A stretch of 64,000 nucleotides of DNA from Nipponacmea schrenckii (GCA_030562195.1 JAUJPP010000007.1:4402001-4466000); one strand, 5' to 3'. Positions 9,630 to 20,393 are shown, numbered from the stretch's first letter. Numbers and translations are program-made. Notes: a model not told the origin generated them from the letters alone.

Positions 9630-9898
9630 AGAGGTTATAGTAAAAATATTGTGCATTTAATGATAACTTATTTAAAATTCAAAATATTTCATATATTGTT
9701 CTTTAACTAGTAGTATATGTTTGCAATAATGTCTTCAAATAATTAGTAGTTAACTTGACTTCTTTAAAGATATAAATTTATTGTGTACAACTTTCTTAGA
9801 TCTTTGAGCATGTCTAGCATTTTGTCAAGTGTTGAATTTAAGTTTGTATAAACTGTTTTATAAACATATAATAACAAATTACGACTTAGAGATTTTAT

Positions 9899-9904
9899 AA
9901 TAAA
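9899..9904 (+). terminator. Candidate polyadenylation signal after A19
   Basis: AATAAA 270 bp after the A19 stop and before a GTTTGTTT stretch, a usual downstream element for poly(A) sites. Confidence 0.4.
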
Positions 9905-9954
9905 GATATTTAGTTAAATATAGTGTTTGTTTCATTGTGGATATTTAGTAATGG

Positions 9955-10110
9955 TGACTATAGTTTCCCATGTCAATGGTGTGGTAAAATATGTAATGGT
10001 AGAAGCAATTGTAAACACAGCATTAAAATAATATACATGACAATTTGAAATGTGTCTATGTCTAAAACAATTCACACAAAAGTATAATCTTACAAACTCG
10101 CATTAAATTT
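9955..10110 (+). pseudogene. Relic finger exon between A19 and A20
   Basis: From about 9969 the frame reads CQWCGKICNGRSNCKHSIKI and then a His, a recognisable but damaged finger 1: the core Leu is Cys and the His pair is shifted. It then hits stops. A fragment like the start of finger 2 (TGTGTCTATG..., AATTCACACAAAAG) follows out of frame. No convincing acceptor remains. No other structure seen in the 604-bp gap. Confidence 0.7.
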
Positions 10111-10233
10111 GAACATTAACTTCTATAAAAATATGTTGAAAATTTTTTATCAAGTATACAGTTCTTTTCTGTAAAATAGTCAAACAGTATTTAATGGAGA
10201 TTGATATTTATCATTTCTGCCTATATTTTGTAG

Positions 10234-10425
10234 GACCAATATGGCCGAAGAGTTCATAACTGTTCTTGGTGTGGAAAGTTATTTAATGATAGCAGTAATT
10301 TAAGACGACATGTTGAAGGAATACATTTAAAAATCAAGATACCTTGTCCTGTTTGTCATTTTAATTTTACAAGAAAATCTAGCATGATTCTGCACTTGAA
10401 AAAAGCACATAGTCTAAACTCCTAG
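10234..10425 (+). CDS. Terminal exon A20, two C2H2 fingers
   Basis: Acceptor ATTTTGTAG ending 10233, first codon GAC, 63 residues. Helices DSSNLRR and RKSSMIL. First of a DRSN-type group (A20-A24). The lead has a GRR turn shared with A21. The 389 bp that follow hold nothing recognised. Confidence 0.88.
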   Translation, partial: DQYGRRVHNCSWCGKLFNDSSNLRRHVEGIHLKIKIPCPVCHFNFTRKSSMILHLKKAHSLNS

Positions 10426-10814
10426 CGTATTGGGTAACAACAAATTTGCATCCACACATTTTAATTGTTTTGTAAAAGGATTAAGACAAGTTAGGAAAAC
10501 ATTGGTCAATTTACCTACAGTTACCTAAGTTAGGATTAATTAATTTAAAAGTGTTCTTTGTTGAATCAAAATTTCGGTTTTTATTTTTTGTTATCAACAT
10601 GATAAATAATACCCAGTATCATACAAAACATAATGTACAATTAAGCAGATGTTGCTTATGAGCTATGTTAAACAGTTTTTCACACCTTTCTCAGCCACTA
10701 CCTACTAATATCAAGTGCTGTCAATCTTGGCCTGGTAAATACTAGAATTTATCTTGTGGGACTGAATCTTGTCTTGTATGACCATCCTATTAAATTTAGG
10801 TCTGTATTTTGTAG

Positions 10815-11009
10815 GTCGGAAATGGCCGGAGATGTTATGCTTGTCCTTGGTGTGGTAAACTATTTAATGATAGGAGCAATCAAAGACGACATATTCAAAG
10901 TCTTCATTATAAAGTAAAAATTTATTGTCCATTGTGTCATAAAGATTTTACCCAAAGATCCAGTATGCTGTGTCATGCCAAAAGTATTCATAAAGCTAAA
11001 CTGATTTGA
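10815..11009 (+). CDS. Terminal exon A21, two C2H2 fingers
   Basis: Acceptor ATTTTGTAG ending 10814, first codon GTC, 64 residues. Helices DRSNQRR and QRSSMLC. Finger 1 has Gln in place of the core Leu and finger 2 has Met; closest relative is A20. Confidence 0.87.
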   Translation, partial: VGNGRRCYACPWCGKLFNDRSNQRRHIQSLHYKVKIYCPLCHKDFTQRSSMLCHAKSIHKAKLI

Positions 11010-11246
11010 ATTATCATTGTCTGAACTGATTCTACAGTGTATATTAAAGAATGTGTTGTACCAAGAATTTGATAAATTAAAAACTTTTTCGGTACAGCTT
11101 CGTACAGAATTTGTTAAAAGTAATAAGTGAGAAGTTTCAAACTATTTTATACTTATTTCTCTGAAATACAGGTACATGTACTTTTCTCTATCATACTAAT
11201 AAAATTCTGAAATGTTTTCTTAAAGCTCTTTATCTTTTGGATTAAG

Positions 11247-11862
11247 TTAAAGAAGGGTTCCCTAATTTTCATATATACCAGTAATACTTATAAGTATATC
11301 AATAGAAGGTATAAGTGTTCTAATGACTGGGAAAAATACCAGATGGACCTACAAGTCCTTAATTAAATCGTAAAGCTAATTATGAAGGGATTTCCCTCGG
11401 CAGGGTACTGCCATAGGTATGTACGTCAAGTCTCAAGTGTTGTTCTTTTTTTTGATCATCCAGTCTATGAATTTGGTACAAAACTTGACACTGTGGTGGT
11501 TAAGTATGCACGCATGCGTACTTGCCCACTTTTCTTAATATTTTCTACCACAATGGCATTTTGGTATTCCATTTATTATCTCTAGCAAAAGGCAATAATA
11601 CGTTTGAATATCATTTTGTAAAAACATTATGAATTAATTTAAATAAGTTTAAACTCACCATATCTCTTTTTGAATATGTTTCGATAATGATTATAAAGTA
11701 AGTCAATTTGGTCACATGATAAACATGGATTAGAGTCCAATGGATTTCTACATCCACATAGGTCTTTTGAACTGGAGAATACATGGATTATTCATTAGAA
11801 ACCCCAATTAATCAATTAGTAAGCTTACTTTGGCTTTAATTATTGAGGGAACCCATCTTTAA
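11247..11862. mobile_element. TTAA-flanked MITE, copy 1
   Basis: A 616-bp block bounded by TTAA on both sides, with terminal inverted repeats AGAAGGGTTCCCT / AGGGAACCCATCT (one mismatch apart from the edge). Its interior closely matches 59913-60557, including the phrases CCATAGGTATGTACGTCAAG and TTCCATTTATTATCTCTAGC. No transposase frame is present. A TTAA target duplication is the hallmark of piggyBac-type elements, so it is probably a non-autonomous derivative of such a family. Confidence 0.85.
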
Positions 11863-12037
11863 AGACAGGAGTTAATAGTATTAATTAACTAGTACCTTAT
11901 TTATCCAAAATTGACCTTATTTATCCAAAAATGACATATCTCTTGCTCTTGAACTTGCCATTGGTCATTAGGTTATGAGTTTTTATGCAAAATTATTAAA
12001 AGGTGGACTAATTTTTTTTTTTTTTGACTTATTGTAG

Positions 12038-12247
12038 GCTTATTTTCGGAAAAGAAGTATAAACTGTAGTGTTTGTGGTAAAATGTTCAGTGACAGAAGT
12101 AATTTGAGAAGGCACATAATAAACAAACATCTTGAGATCAAGAGTATCTGCCCAGTTTGTAATAAGCAATTTTCACAGCAGACAAACATGAGAACACATG
12201 TTAGAAAATGTCATCCAGATTCTGTATACATATTTAAGCATGATTAA
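12038..12247 (+). CDS. Terminal exon A22, two C2H2 fingers
   Basis: A 13-bp T run (12012-12025) precedes the acceptor ATTGTAG ending 12037; first codon GCT, 69 residues. Helices DRSNLRR and QQTNMRT. AATAAA at 12270-12275 lies 23 bp past the stop. The next exon starts 90 bp downstream. Confidence 0.88.
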   Translation, partial: AYFRKRSINCSVCGKMFSDRSNLRRHIINKHLEIKSICPVCNKQFSQQTNMRTHVRKCHPDSVYIFKHD

Positions 12248-12337
12248 AAAAGTAAGATGAAAATTTGTGAATAAAAAAAGTTAAAATGTGAGGGAAACTC
12301 AATTAAAAAAATTAAATCTTAAATATTTTTGTTTTAG

Positions 12338-12550
12338 GTGCAAGGCCCATATAAAAGACCCTTTCATATCTGCCGATGGTGTGGGAAATCGTTTGAGTCG
12401 TCAACATTGAGAAGACACATACGAAACAAACATCTGAATATACGTCATAACTGTCCTATTTGTCAAAAAGTCTTTACTCAAGAAAATAACATGAAAACAC
12501 ATATAAAAACTCTACACAAGGATATACTCAACACTTTTGTACCACAATAG
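12338..12550 (+). CDS. Terminal exon A23, two C2H2 fingers, first one residue short
   Basis: Acceptor TTGTTTTAG ending 12337, first codon GTG, 70 residues. Finger 1 is CX2CX11HX4H: one residue is missing between Phe and Leu compared with its neighbours, leaving helix ESSTLRR. Finger 2 helix is QENNMKT. The shortening could tilt or disable finger 1. The 319 bp after it hold a G-rich stretch near 12580 and nothing else. Confidence 0.85.
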   Translation: MQGPYKRPFHICRWCGKSFESSTLRRHIRNKHLNIRHNCPICQKVFTQENNMKTHIKTLHKDILNTFVPQ

Positions 12551-12869
12551 TGATTTTATGATCAATGAAAATTTAAGAGGGTTGGGGGGTTGTCTTTATT
12601 TGGACGTTGACTTACTGATTTCAATATAGATTGTGTCTCTACAATTTGTGCAGACCTTAAGATGGTGACATTGGACAGGCGCTAAACAATCTAGGTTTAA
12701 GTTGTTATACATTTGTCTGAAGATCATTTAGTTTGTGGATAGGTAATTGCAACAAAATTGTATATATTCTTTGAACATAAAACAAAATGAAGTCAAGAAA
12801 TAACTTAGATAATAGGCATCTTTCAATTCCCAAAGCATAAGTGATATTTTATTTTTTTCTATGTTGTAG

Positions 12870-13061
12870 GCATCATTTGGGAGCAGTGTTGTTGAATGTA
12901 CATGGTGTGGTAAACCATTTAAGGACAGGAGTAATTTAAGAAAACATGTTCAAAGCAGACATTTAAATGTTAGATTTGACTGTCCAATATGCCAAAGAAA
13001 ATTCACTCTAAAACAAAACTTGAAAGTGCATATTAAAACAATTCATAGTATATACGACTAA
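12870..13061 (+). CDS. Terminal exon A24, two C2H2 fingers
   Basis: Acceptor ATGTTGTAG ending 12869, first codon GCA, 63 residues. Helices DRSNLRK and LKQNLKV. Finger 1 matches A22. Its stop lies 64 bp before A25. Confidence 0.88.
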   Translation, partial: ASFGSSVVECTWCGKPFKDRSNLRKHVQSRHLNVRFDCPICQRKFTLKQNLKVHIKTIHSIYD

Positions 13062-13125
13062 AAATGTCACCAAGAAAATCATTTTGAATATTTGATATGC
13101 TAAATTGTTTTTTATTATCTTGTAG

Positions 13126-13296
13126 GCTTTCTCCTGCTGTATTTGTCATAAATTGTTCCACCATAAAGGAAACTTGAAGAAACACATACAGGGTTTGCAT
13201 ATGAATGTTCGTTTTAAGTGTTCTTTCTGTGACAAGAGTTTTACAGAAAAGGGTAATTTATCGAAGCATATACAAAAATATCACAAAGGAAGATAA
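13126..13296 (+). CDS. Terminal exon A25, two C2H2 fingers
   Basis: Acceptor TATCTTGTAG ending 13125, first codon GCT, 56 residues, the shortest intact unit A exon: four residues before the first Cys used, four after the last His. Helices HKGNLKK and EKGNLSK. The following 568 bp contain no recognisable feature. Confidence 0.87.
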   Translation, partial: AFSCCICHKLFHHKGNLKKHIQGLHMNVRFKCSFCDKSFTEKGNLSKHIQKYHKGR

Positions 13297-13864
13297 ATTT
13301 GACTCAAACTTCTAGTATCAGACTACAATTCCTACAGTTTTTATTTAGAATTTTTTATTATTACACAATTTGTATTAACTTGTTATATATTGAAAGTTAA
13401 GTCTCGCCATGTGGTCTTCTTTGTTCATCTCATCCACAATTGTTTAAAGCTAAAATTGAATAGATTTTGAGTTTGACTTGCATAATATAATTCTTACAAG
13501 TTTACAGTTTGTTTCATCAAAACATACATAGCTCAATACAGACCAATGTTTAGTCTAGATTTTGTGATAAATTACTGTCTTATATGCATATTGATCAGAC
13601 TAATGGATTAAGATATTCCTTTCAAAATATGAAATGGGTTTTACTTTCAACAACCATATTTAAGTAGAGTTCCAAATTCTAAGTGTTTAGATTATAACCA
13701 GTTAAATTCATGAATGTATATAATGATGATTTTTAAAATTGGACAAATGTTACTTCTTGTGCTAATCATATTATTGTGATGTGAATGTTGCTGTAAATAA
13801 ACAATATGCATGATGAAAATAAAACATGATAAAAATAACAAAATTTCCCTTTTATTTGTTGTAG

Positions 13865-14050
13865 GAGGCAAGATTGGTGAAATCTACTGGCTATCCCTGT
13901 AATATCTGTGGAAATGTTTTTACCATGAAATACAATCTGATTACACATATTAAAGGAAAACATTTCAATATACGACACAAATGTCCTATCTGTCAGAAAG
14001 AATTTACATTTCAAAGCAACATGCTGACTCACTTGAAAAATATACATTAA
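13865..14050 (+). CDS. Terminal exon A26, two C2H2 fingers
   Basis: Acceptor TTTGTTGTAG ending 13864, first codon GAG, 61 residues ending on the last His. Helices MKYNLIT and FQSNMLT. It opens a group (A26-A32) in which finger 2 reads KEF(T/S/A)F and the first finger ends IKGKH. Confidence 0.88.
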   Translation, partial: EARLVKSTGYPCNICGNVFTMKYNLITHIKGKHFNIRHKCPICQKEFTFQSNMLTHLKNIH

Positions 14051-15006
14051 AAACCCTGCTAATCAAACTAAGTTATTGGTGTTATGAAGTGTTATAGAAT
14101 AATCAAGCTGTAAACCAGGGCTGTTGATTTGGCCATATATGCCGGACATATCTGTTTACTCATCTTGATAGTCTCCGTCGGACATCATGTATAGGTCAGT
14201 GATGTTCAAAAAAAAAAATTATTAAAATAAAAATTCAAATAATCAAACACTATCAGTCAATAATTTAGATAACTAAGGGATTAAGTATTGGTTTCATTCA
14301 AAACATATTCCTTTCCTCATGGTCAACTGGAAGTATACCTTCGGTGGAAGTTTATTTTAAAAATCAGAATTTTTAACTTGGAAAAAAAATATTTAATTAC
14401 TGTGAATGTTTGATGATGGGATTGTTTTGTTATTTTGATGTATGACAATCAAAAGTTTAAGTTCCAATTATGATAACTATCACCACACATTTATGGCATT
14501 GAAATACAGATTTTAGTTGGATTCTAGTTGAATAGTAGTGTAGTCTTGTCATCATCAAAACATCATTTAAGAATAACCATTCAGGGGAAAACAGCCCTGC
14601 TGTAAGCTAATATGAATGAATTGTCAATACCAACATGTCAGAATGTTAGACATTTATAGACTCATGAGGGCATATAAAACTAAAATGTCATATATGTCAT
14701 ATGAACAATGCTGACATTAGAGAAATAGTGAAGGTGTATTGCACATGTATGTCAAGCACTTTTGGTTGCTTAGCTTGTGCTTAAATTTTTTTACAATCTA
14801 TATTTTAAATAAAAAAATTGTTAGTGTCTTCTCAATTGACGCTATTTTATCAAGCATCATGTTGGTTTTTTACCTAAAGGTTGACATGTTGTGTATCATA
14901 CTTCAGAATAATAAATCCACATGCACTTTAAGTCTTTTTGACTATCTATAATGCATATAAACACTAACTAAATAAACTAATCAAAAACAATTTTGTCTCA
15001 TTTTAG
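14051..15006. other. Inter-exon gap, nothing recognised
   Basis: About 950 bp of AT-rich DNA. A 10-bp A run at about 14209-14218 is the only low-complexity feature. No finger motif on either strand. Confidence 0.5.
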
Positions 15007-15201
15007 GCCTTGTATGATAGACATATCAATGGTTTGACCTGTAAATTATGTGGTCAGGTGTTCACACAGAAATCCAATCTAAACACACATATCAGAGGAA
15101 AACATCTGAAAATTAAAAATCAGTGCCCAGTTTGTTATAAGGAGTTTTCTTTTCAGAGTAATCTTGCTAGACATATTAAACAAAATCATTTCAACCAATA
15201 A
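15007..15201 (+). CDS. Terminal exon A27, two C2H2 fingers
   Basis: Acceptor CTCATTTTAG ending 15006, first codon GCC, 64 residues. Helices QKSNLNT and FQSNLAR. A27-A30 share a near-identical acceptor context (ATCTCATTTTAG or close), so the duplicated unit includes the splice site. Eighty-nine bp to A28. Confidence 0.88.
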   Translation, partial: ALYDRHINGLTCKLCGQVFTQKSNLNTHIRGKHLKIKNQCPVCYKEFSFQSNLARHIKQNHFNQ

Positions 15202-15290
15202 GATCACTAATATTAATTTGCCTCATTTGTTTCATTGTCAATAGCCATGTCCTTAAGTTTCTAATTAAGTTAAATTTTATCTCATTTTAG

Positions 15291-15485
15291 GCTCTTTATG
15301 ATATCCATGGTTACAGTTGTACAATATGTGGAAAAGTGTTCACAGAGAAATGTAATCTTCGAACTCATATAAAAGGAAAACATCTTAAGATTACAAATAG
15401 GTGTCAAATTTGTTCAAAAGAATTTAGTTTCCCTGGTAATCTTGCTCGGCACATGAAACAATGCCATTCCAACATTATTTACTGA
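15291..15485 (+). CDS. Terminal exon A28, two C2H2 fingers
   Basis: Acceptor ATCTCATTTTAG ending 15290, first codon GCT, 64 residues; the lead (ALYD) is shared with A27. Helices EKCNLRT and FPGNLAR. Forty-four bp separate its stop from A29. Confidence 0.88.
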   Translation, partial: ALYDIHGYSCTICGKVFTEKCNLRTHIKGKHLKITNRCQICSKEFSFPGNLARHMKQCHSNIIY

Positions 15486-15529
15486 ACTTAGGTTATTTCA
15501 TTCTAATTCCAAATTTTGTCTCGTTTTAG

Positions 15530-15715
15530 GCAAAAAAAGATGTTCATACCTGTAATTTATGTGGAAAAGTGTTCACTCGCAGATTTAACCTTCAAACTCA
15601 TATTAAAGGGAAACATCTTAAGATTAAAAATCAATGTCCAATTTGTCATATGGAATTGGCCTTTCCTAGTAACCTTACTCGCCATTTAAAACACACTCAT
15701 CCTCATATGCAATAG
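15530..15715 (+). CDS. Terminal exon A29, two C2H2 fingers
   Basis: Acceptor GTCTCGTTTTAG ending 15529, first codon GCA, 61 residues. Helices RRFNLQT and FPSNLTR. Finger 2 has Leu for the core Phe (MELAF). Shares FP at the start of the finger 2 helix with A28. The 440 bp after it show nothing. Confidence 0.88.
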   Translation, partial: AKKDVHTCNLCGKVFTRRFNLQTHIKGKHLKIKNQCPICHMELAFPSNLTRHLKHTHPHMQ

Positions 15716-16155
15716 GTTTAAAATTGAATGGACTACCATTTGTAGGTTTAGAAGGCTTAAAATGTTCATTTGTTTTAAAATGTATTAGCAAACTACATAA
15801 AAATGAGATTATAATGTGTGCCATTTCAGTAAGATTCTATACATAAAATCTATCAGGGTTGCTACTTTTAATGTTTTATATGGGTCAAATAATTATTGTG
15901 TGAAAGCTGGATTAGAAACATGTATCTTATAAAGAACTGGATTGTTCTAGTTTAGCTCTGAAATTGGTATAAAACTTGAGTTTGATGTGGATGGTTTCTG
16001 AAATCTGTAGGCTGTTAAAATTCAAGTTTTTTTTGTTTAATAAGTCATTTTGAACTTAAAATGGAGAAATATATTCAATCTGAAAATAAAGTAAATGTAA
16101 AATCATTACCGTACTTTTATCTTACACGCTAACACCTGATTTTATCTCATTTTAG

Positions 16156-16341
16156 GCAAATAAACAAGCTGGCCACACGTGCAGTATTTGTGGTAAAATC
16201 TTCACTCGGAAATCAAACCTAAAATGCCATATCAAGGGAAAACATCTAAATATCAAACATCAATGTCCTATTTGTTTAAAAGAATTTGCCTATGACAGAA
16301 GCTTGCGTTTTCATATGAAACATGCATATCTATATCACTAA
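16156..16341 (+). CDS. Terminal exon A30, second finger lacks its last His
   Basis: Acceptor ATCTCATTTTAG ending 16155, first codon GCA, 61 residues. Finger 1 (RKSNLKC) is regular. In finger 2 (helix YDRSLRF) the residue at the HX4H position is Tyr: the frame reads HMKHAY, leaving only an HX2H alternative. Zinc binding by finger 2 is therefore doubtful. A 16-bp T run follows at about 16351. Confidence 0.8.
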   Translation, partial: ANKQAGHTCSICGKIFTRKSNLKCHIKGKHLNIKHQCPICLKEFAYDRSLRFHMKHAYLYH

Positions 16342-16821
16342 GTTTAAGAATTTTTTTTTTTTTTTTATATAAACAGTATTTATTTTCACTGGATTGGGCA
16401 GCAGGTTACGCCTATATAAACCCTCTCCAGTATAAGAATTGTCTTGCATTGAAAATATTTAAGTTAAAATATTCAGTGGAATTTGAATTCTTGATTGATT
16501 TTCTAATTAATAGCTTGTTAGGGTTTCATTTGAAGGATCAAATTGAAAACTCCATTCTCATACTGGTTGGAAAATAGAAATATTTCTGATTATTAAGTTC
16601 GGTTTTGAAGAAATAAAATTCCCTCTCAGAAATTTCAAGAAAAAAAGACTAAAATTTGGATGATTATTTGCCTATTCCAAAACTGGAGTTCTATTTTGAT
16701 ACTGATAATTCACATTAGAATAATTTTTTCAATAACTCACAAGAGCGCCAAATTGTAGGTAGTCGGAAAAACTTTTTTATTTAAAATCGATGAAATAATA
16801 TGCCATCTTGTTTCATTCTAG

Positions 16822-17007
16822 GGGTTGGAAAACAATGGATATGTTTGTCAATTCTGTCAAAAAGTGTTTACTCAGAAAAGATATCTTCAAACACATGTTA
16901 AAGGAAAACATCTTAAAATCAAACACAGATGTCCAGCTTGTCATAAAGAATTCGCATTTCAAAGTAGTTTAACCCACCATATTAAGCTTGTTCATTTCAA
17001 GGCTTAG
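16822..17007 (+). CDS. Terminal exon A31, two C2H2 fingers
   Basis: Acceptor TTTCATTCTAG ending 16821, first codon GGG, 61 residues. Helices QKRYLQT and FQSSLTH. Gln replaces Gly after the second Cys of finger 1 (CQFCQK), as in A32. The flanking gaps 16342-16821 and 17008-17379 hold nothing recognised. Confidence 0.88.
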   Translation, partial: GLENNGYVCQFCQKVFTQKRYLQTHVKGKHLKIKHRCPACHKEFAFQSSLTHHIKLVHFKA

Positions 17008-17379
17008 AAAATCTGTACAGGTAGCAGTTAGTTGGTTGATCTAAGGGCTATTACTTAATGAAATTCTGATTCTTGAAACAGTTTTTGAAGTGTTTCCTAA
17101 TTTAGTAGTTGGTTCAAGATCTCAGCCAGGCCCCCATAATCTATCATGGACGTTCACAGCTTCAGAGAACTGTGCTTGGGACAATGGTTGTTTCTGTGTT
17201 CAAAATGAGCATAATTGTGTGTTAAACTATATATATACCCACTCTCATATTGACATGATGATACATATTATTATATGTATCAAAAAAGATACAATATATT
17301 TTCTGGTATTGGTAGTATATATTATTGTCATAACATGTATTTTCAATTTAACAAAACATTTCACTTTCTTTCATTGTAG

Positions 17380-17598
17380 GAAATGAGTGTTAATAGTTTT
17401 AGTGAAGTTTCTAGTCATGGGTTTGTTTGTAAACTTTGTCAAAAGGTTTTCAGCCAGAAATCAAATTTAAACACTCATATTAAAGGCAAACATTTGAAAA
17501 TCAAATACCCTTGTCCAGTTTGTTGTAAGGAGTTCACATTTCAAAGTAATATGACAAATCATTTGAAACAGTGTAGAATGAACTATATTAGATATTAG
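17380..17598 (+). CDS. Terminal exon A32, C2H2 plus C2HC-type finger
   Basis: Acceptor TTTCATTGTAG ending 17379, first codon GAA, 72 residues with a 17-residue lead. Finger 1 helix QKSNLNT equals A27. Finger 2 (FQSNMTN) has Arg at the expected last His, but Cys one residue earlier (HLKQC), so it can still be a C2HC finger with HX3C spacing. Confidence 0.83.
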   Translation, partial: EMSVNSFSEVSSHGFVCKLCQKVFSQKSNLNTHIKGKHLKIKYPCPVCCKEFTFQSNMTNHLKQCRMNYIRY

Positions 17599-18609
17599 TA
17601 ACTTTGTTGCTTGTATAGCCCAGTAACTGTATTTTTGCACATAATAGGGGTCCAACTTGGAATATAAACATGAGCATTCCACTTTTTTTAATTTCAAGTA
17701 GTAATTGAAACAATTAAGAACAATTTACAGTTCAATTTGTATTTATTGTACCCACAATTAAAGTGTACAGCTCATGTGTTGTTGTTTTTTTTTTATAAAA
17801 CATAAGTTGATTGCACACATTGGGTGAGGTTAAATCTCATGTTAATGTTCCATGCTAGTGCTAACACTGGCGTTGGTTCAGAATTGGGGCACTATCACCG
17901 TAGTTTGATATTAACACTGAGTGTGTAACACAAGCTTATTATCGGTATGATTTCTTGGGTGTTGAATATCATACAGAATCAATCTGTATATTTTTTGACT
18001 TTCTAAAATGTTTTTAAATGATTTGATATAGTACACCAAAGCTTTAATTTATTTATTTCCAATTTTTTAAGGAGGTTTATTTGGTGTTAAAATCAGATAG
18101 TAATGCTATATTAACACTAAGGATGAGTTCAAATGTTCTGTTGTTTGATGGTGTTAACATTAACAGAATATTTGTCCTCTCTCATTGTTAACAGCACTGT
18201 GTTTCAAACACTTTTATTTAAGAATTTGACTAATATCTAATAATAGTAAGGTATAAGATAATTATTTTGATATTCTTTGGATATTTGTAGTCAGAAACTG
18301 TCTATAGTTTTCCTCTAAAGTTTGTAATCAGCATTGTAATTTACTGAGTTTGTGTAAAATGTAAGTTTTTGAAAATAAAAGATTTTAAGAATTATTCTTG
18401 TAATTTTACAGATATGTTGTATCATACTTTTACTGGTCTGTACAATTATTTTTACATTACACCTGTAACATATACTATATCTCACAACAAGGTAACATGA
18501 AACTGAAAGAACAGACTTGATATTCTTACATGTAACCTAGTTCTAAGAAATGAGCACAATGCGAAACCCCATACTTTTTTTTGTTACTTATGTTTTCTTT
18601 ATATTGTAG
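17599..18609. other. Inter-exon gap, nothing recognised
   Basis: About 1 kb. Phrases built on GTTAACATTAACAC/GTTAATGTTCC recur between 17830 and 18200, but not as a clean tandem array. An AATAAA at 18374-18379 could end an A32 transcript. Confidence 0.45.
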
Positions 18610-18804
18610 GGTCATGGTAATTTTGTCGGTTTCCCATGTACCATTTGTGGTTATGTATTTACCCAGAAAGGAAATTTAACTAAACATATACAGGGCAAAC
18701 ATTTAAATGTTCGATTTTCATGCCCGATATGTAGGAAACAATTTACAGAAAAGGGAAATATGAAAAAACATGTCAAGTACTCTCATAAGTTGAATTTATC
18801 TTGA
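18610..18804 (+). CDS. Terminal exon A33, two C2H2 fingers
   Basis: Acceptor TATATTGTAG ending 18609, first codon GGT, 64 residues. Helices QKGNLTK and EKGNMKK. A33-A35 share 'TEKG' at the start of the finger 2 helix. The next 457 bp hold nothing recognised. Confidence 0.88.
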   Translation, partial: GHGNFVGFPCTICGYVFTQKGNLTKHIQGKHLNVRFSCPICRKQFTEKGNMKKHVKYSHKLNLS

Positions 18805-19261
18805 TTTATATGTTCCTATTAAGGATTGATGGAGTGTTGTTGAATTCCAAAGTAATATGGTGGTATATGAAAATACCAAAACAAATTTGCTATTTGTACA
18901 ATCGTACTGTATTCGGGAAGCAGATTATTTTTTAATTGAGCCTTCAAATCCATGTGTTGCCCGAATTATCTACATTTGAAGGTTAAATGACTTTTTATTT
19001 CTTGAAACTATGATATGTGTAGAAAGGACATTTAGAAATGAGGAAACTTCCTAGTTTAAGGTATTTTTGAATGAAATATACATGCATTTCTAGTTTCTTC
19101 ATATTTTTAAGCCCCTGTAAACAGCAAATCAATTTATGTAATTTGATAGTTTGATTATAATAGAAAAATAAACTTGTCAACAAAATCCATACCTTTCAAC
19201 CAATTCGGAAAAGACTTGACATTCTATCTGTAATGAACAGTTCTCATTCTTGTCATTATAG

Positions 19262-19492
19262 GGTTTTGGCCAGATTAAAGATGGTGGTTTCCCTTGTAAG
19301 ATCTGTGGACATGTATTCAGTCAAAAAGGCAATCTGAAGAAACATGTTGAAGGCAAACATTTAAAAGTAAAACATTTCTGCCCTATTTGTAATAGGTCAT
19401 TCACTGAAAAAGGCTCTATAAAGAAGCATATCAAACATATTCATGCAAATATAGTAATGCAAGCTTTTAAGAATAGTGATGCAAGCTTTTAA
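19262..19492 (+). CDS. Terminal exon A34, two C2H2 fingers with repeated tail
   Basis: Acceptor GTCATTATAG ending 19261, first codon GGT, 76 residues. Helices QKGNLKK and EKGSIKK. The C-terminal tail contains an 18-base phrase (ATGCAAGCTTTTAAGAAT) twice, so the reading frame runs through the first copy and stops in the second: the stop was probably moved by the duplication. Confidence 0.87.
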   Translation, partial: GFGQIKDGGFPCKICGHVFSQKGNLKKHVEGKHLKVKHFCPICNRSFTEKGSIKKHIKHIHANIVMQAFKNSDASF

Positions 19493-19609
19493 GAATTGAA
19501 ATATCAAATGATAAATTATTTTAAACTGTTTCATTAAATATTTTTCTCCAGACCTATATTGAATTGGCGGTTGAATACAATATAGTTAACCATTATATTT
19601 AATTCTTAG

Positions 19610-19681
19610 GAAGCTGCAGAACCTGTAAGGGACTTGAAACATTTGAATATAAAGCCATTGATAACCATTTTAAGGAGCTGA
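19610..19681 (+). pseudogene. Deleted exon remnant with intact acceptor
   Basis: The acceptor TAATTCTTAG ends at 19609 and the phase-0 frame reads 23 residues, including KHLNIKP, the end of a finger 1 plus spacer, but no Cys pair or second finger. It looks like an exon from which finger 1 was largely deleted. If spliced, it would give a fingerless tail. Confidence 0.55.
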
Positions 19682-20135
19682 CGAGTATAAATAATCAGGA
19701 TTTTGTATTTAACAAACAAATCTTTCACTCTAACTTTTGTGATATAAAATTTATGAAATGAGTTCCTAGAATTAATATTTCCTTCACATCACATTGATCT
19801 CAACTCATTTCATACAACATTAGTATGAGTGAACCTCTTGTGCAAATGAGAAAATCTTCTTTGAGTGAGCTTTATAAAGCTATTCCTCCCCATATTCTCA
19901 GTGTATGAGACCCTGTGAAAATGTATTAGATTCTTTTAATTCTGGACATTACCTAAAGGGCACATTCTTAAACCTTTGTGTAACGGTTATATATTCGTAA
20001 CCTGCTTTTGTGTACATTATAAAACATTTTCTTCACTAGTACTTTTATTAATGTCTGTCTTTTAAAAATAAAATGCGTTTAGCAAATATGAATGTTATAT
20101 TTCTTTTTATAATTTTGGACAATTTTGTGTTGTAG

Positions 20136-20366
20136 GGTGTGGTAATGACAGGCCCTGAAGGTTTCCAATGCTCCTACTGTGAGAAAAAGTTTAACTATAT
20201 TGGAAATTTAAACAAGCATATCAAGTCAATGCATCTGAAGCTTAGATTTAATTGTCCATTATGTGAGAAAACATTCACCGAAAAAGGCTCGGTCAAGAAA
20301 CACATCAGAGTTGTACATAATCATATAGTGGAATCTTATAAACAAAAGCATCAACAAATCATGTGA
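20136..20366 (+). CDS. Terminal exon A35, two C2H2 fingers
   Basis: Acceptor TGTGTTGTAG ending 20135, first codon GGT, 76 residues. Helices YIGNLNK and EKGSVKK. The 17-residue tail is His/Gln-rich. AATAAA at 20394-20399 is 28 bp past the stop. Confidence 0.88.
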   Translation, partial: GVVMTGPEGFQCSYCEKKFNYIGNLNKHIKSMHLKLRFNCPLCEKTFTEKGSVKKHIRVVHNHIVESYKQKHQQIM

Positions 20367-20393
20367 ACAAAATATTTACAAACAAGTATGATA

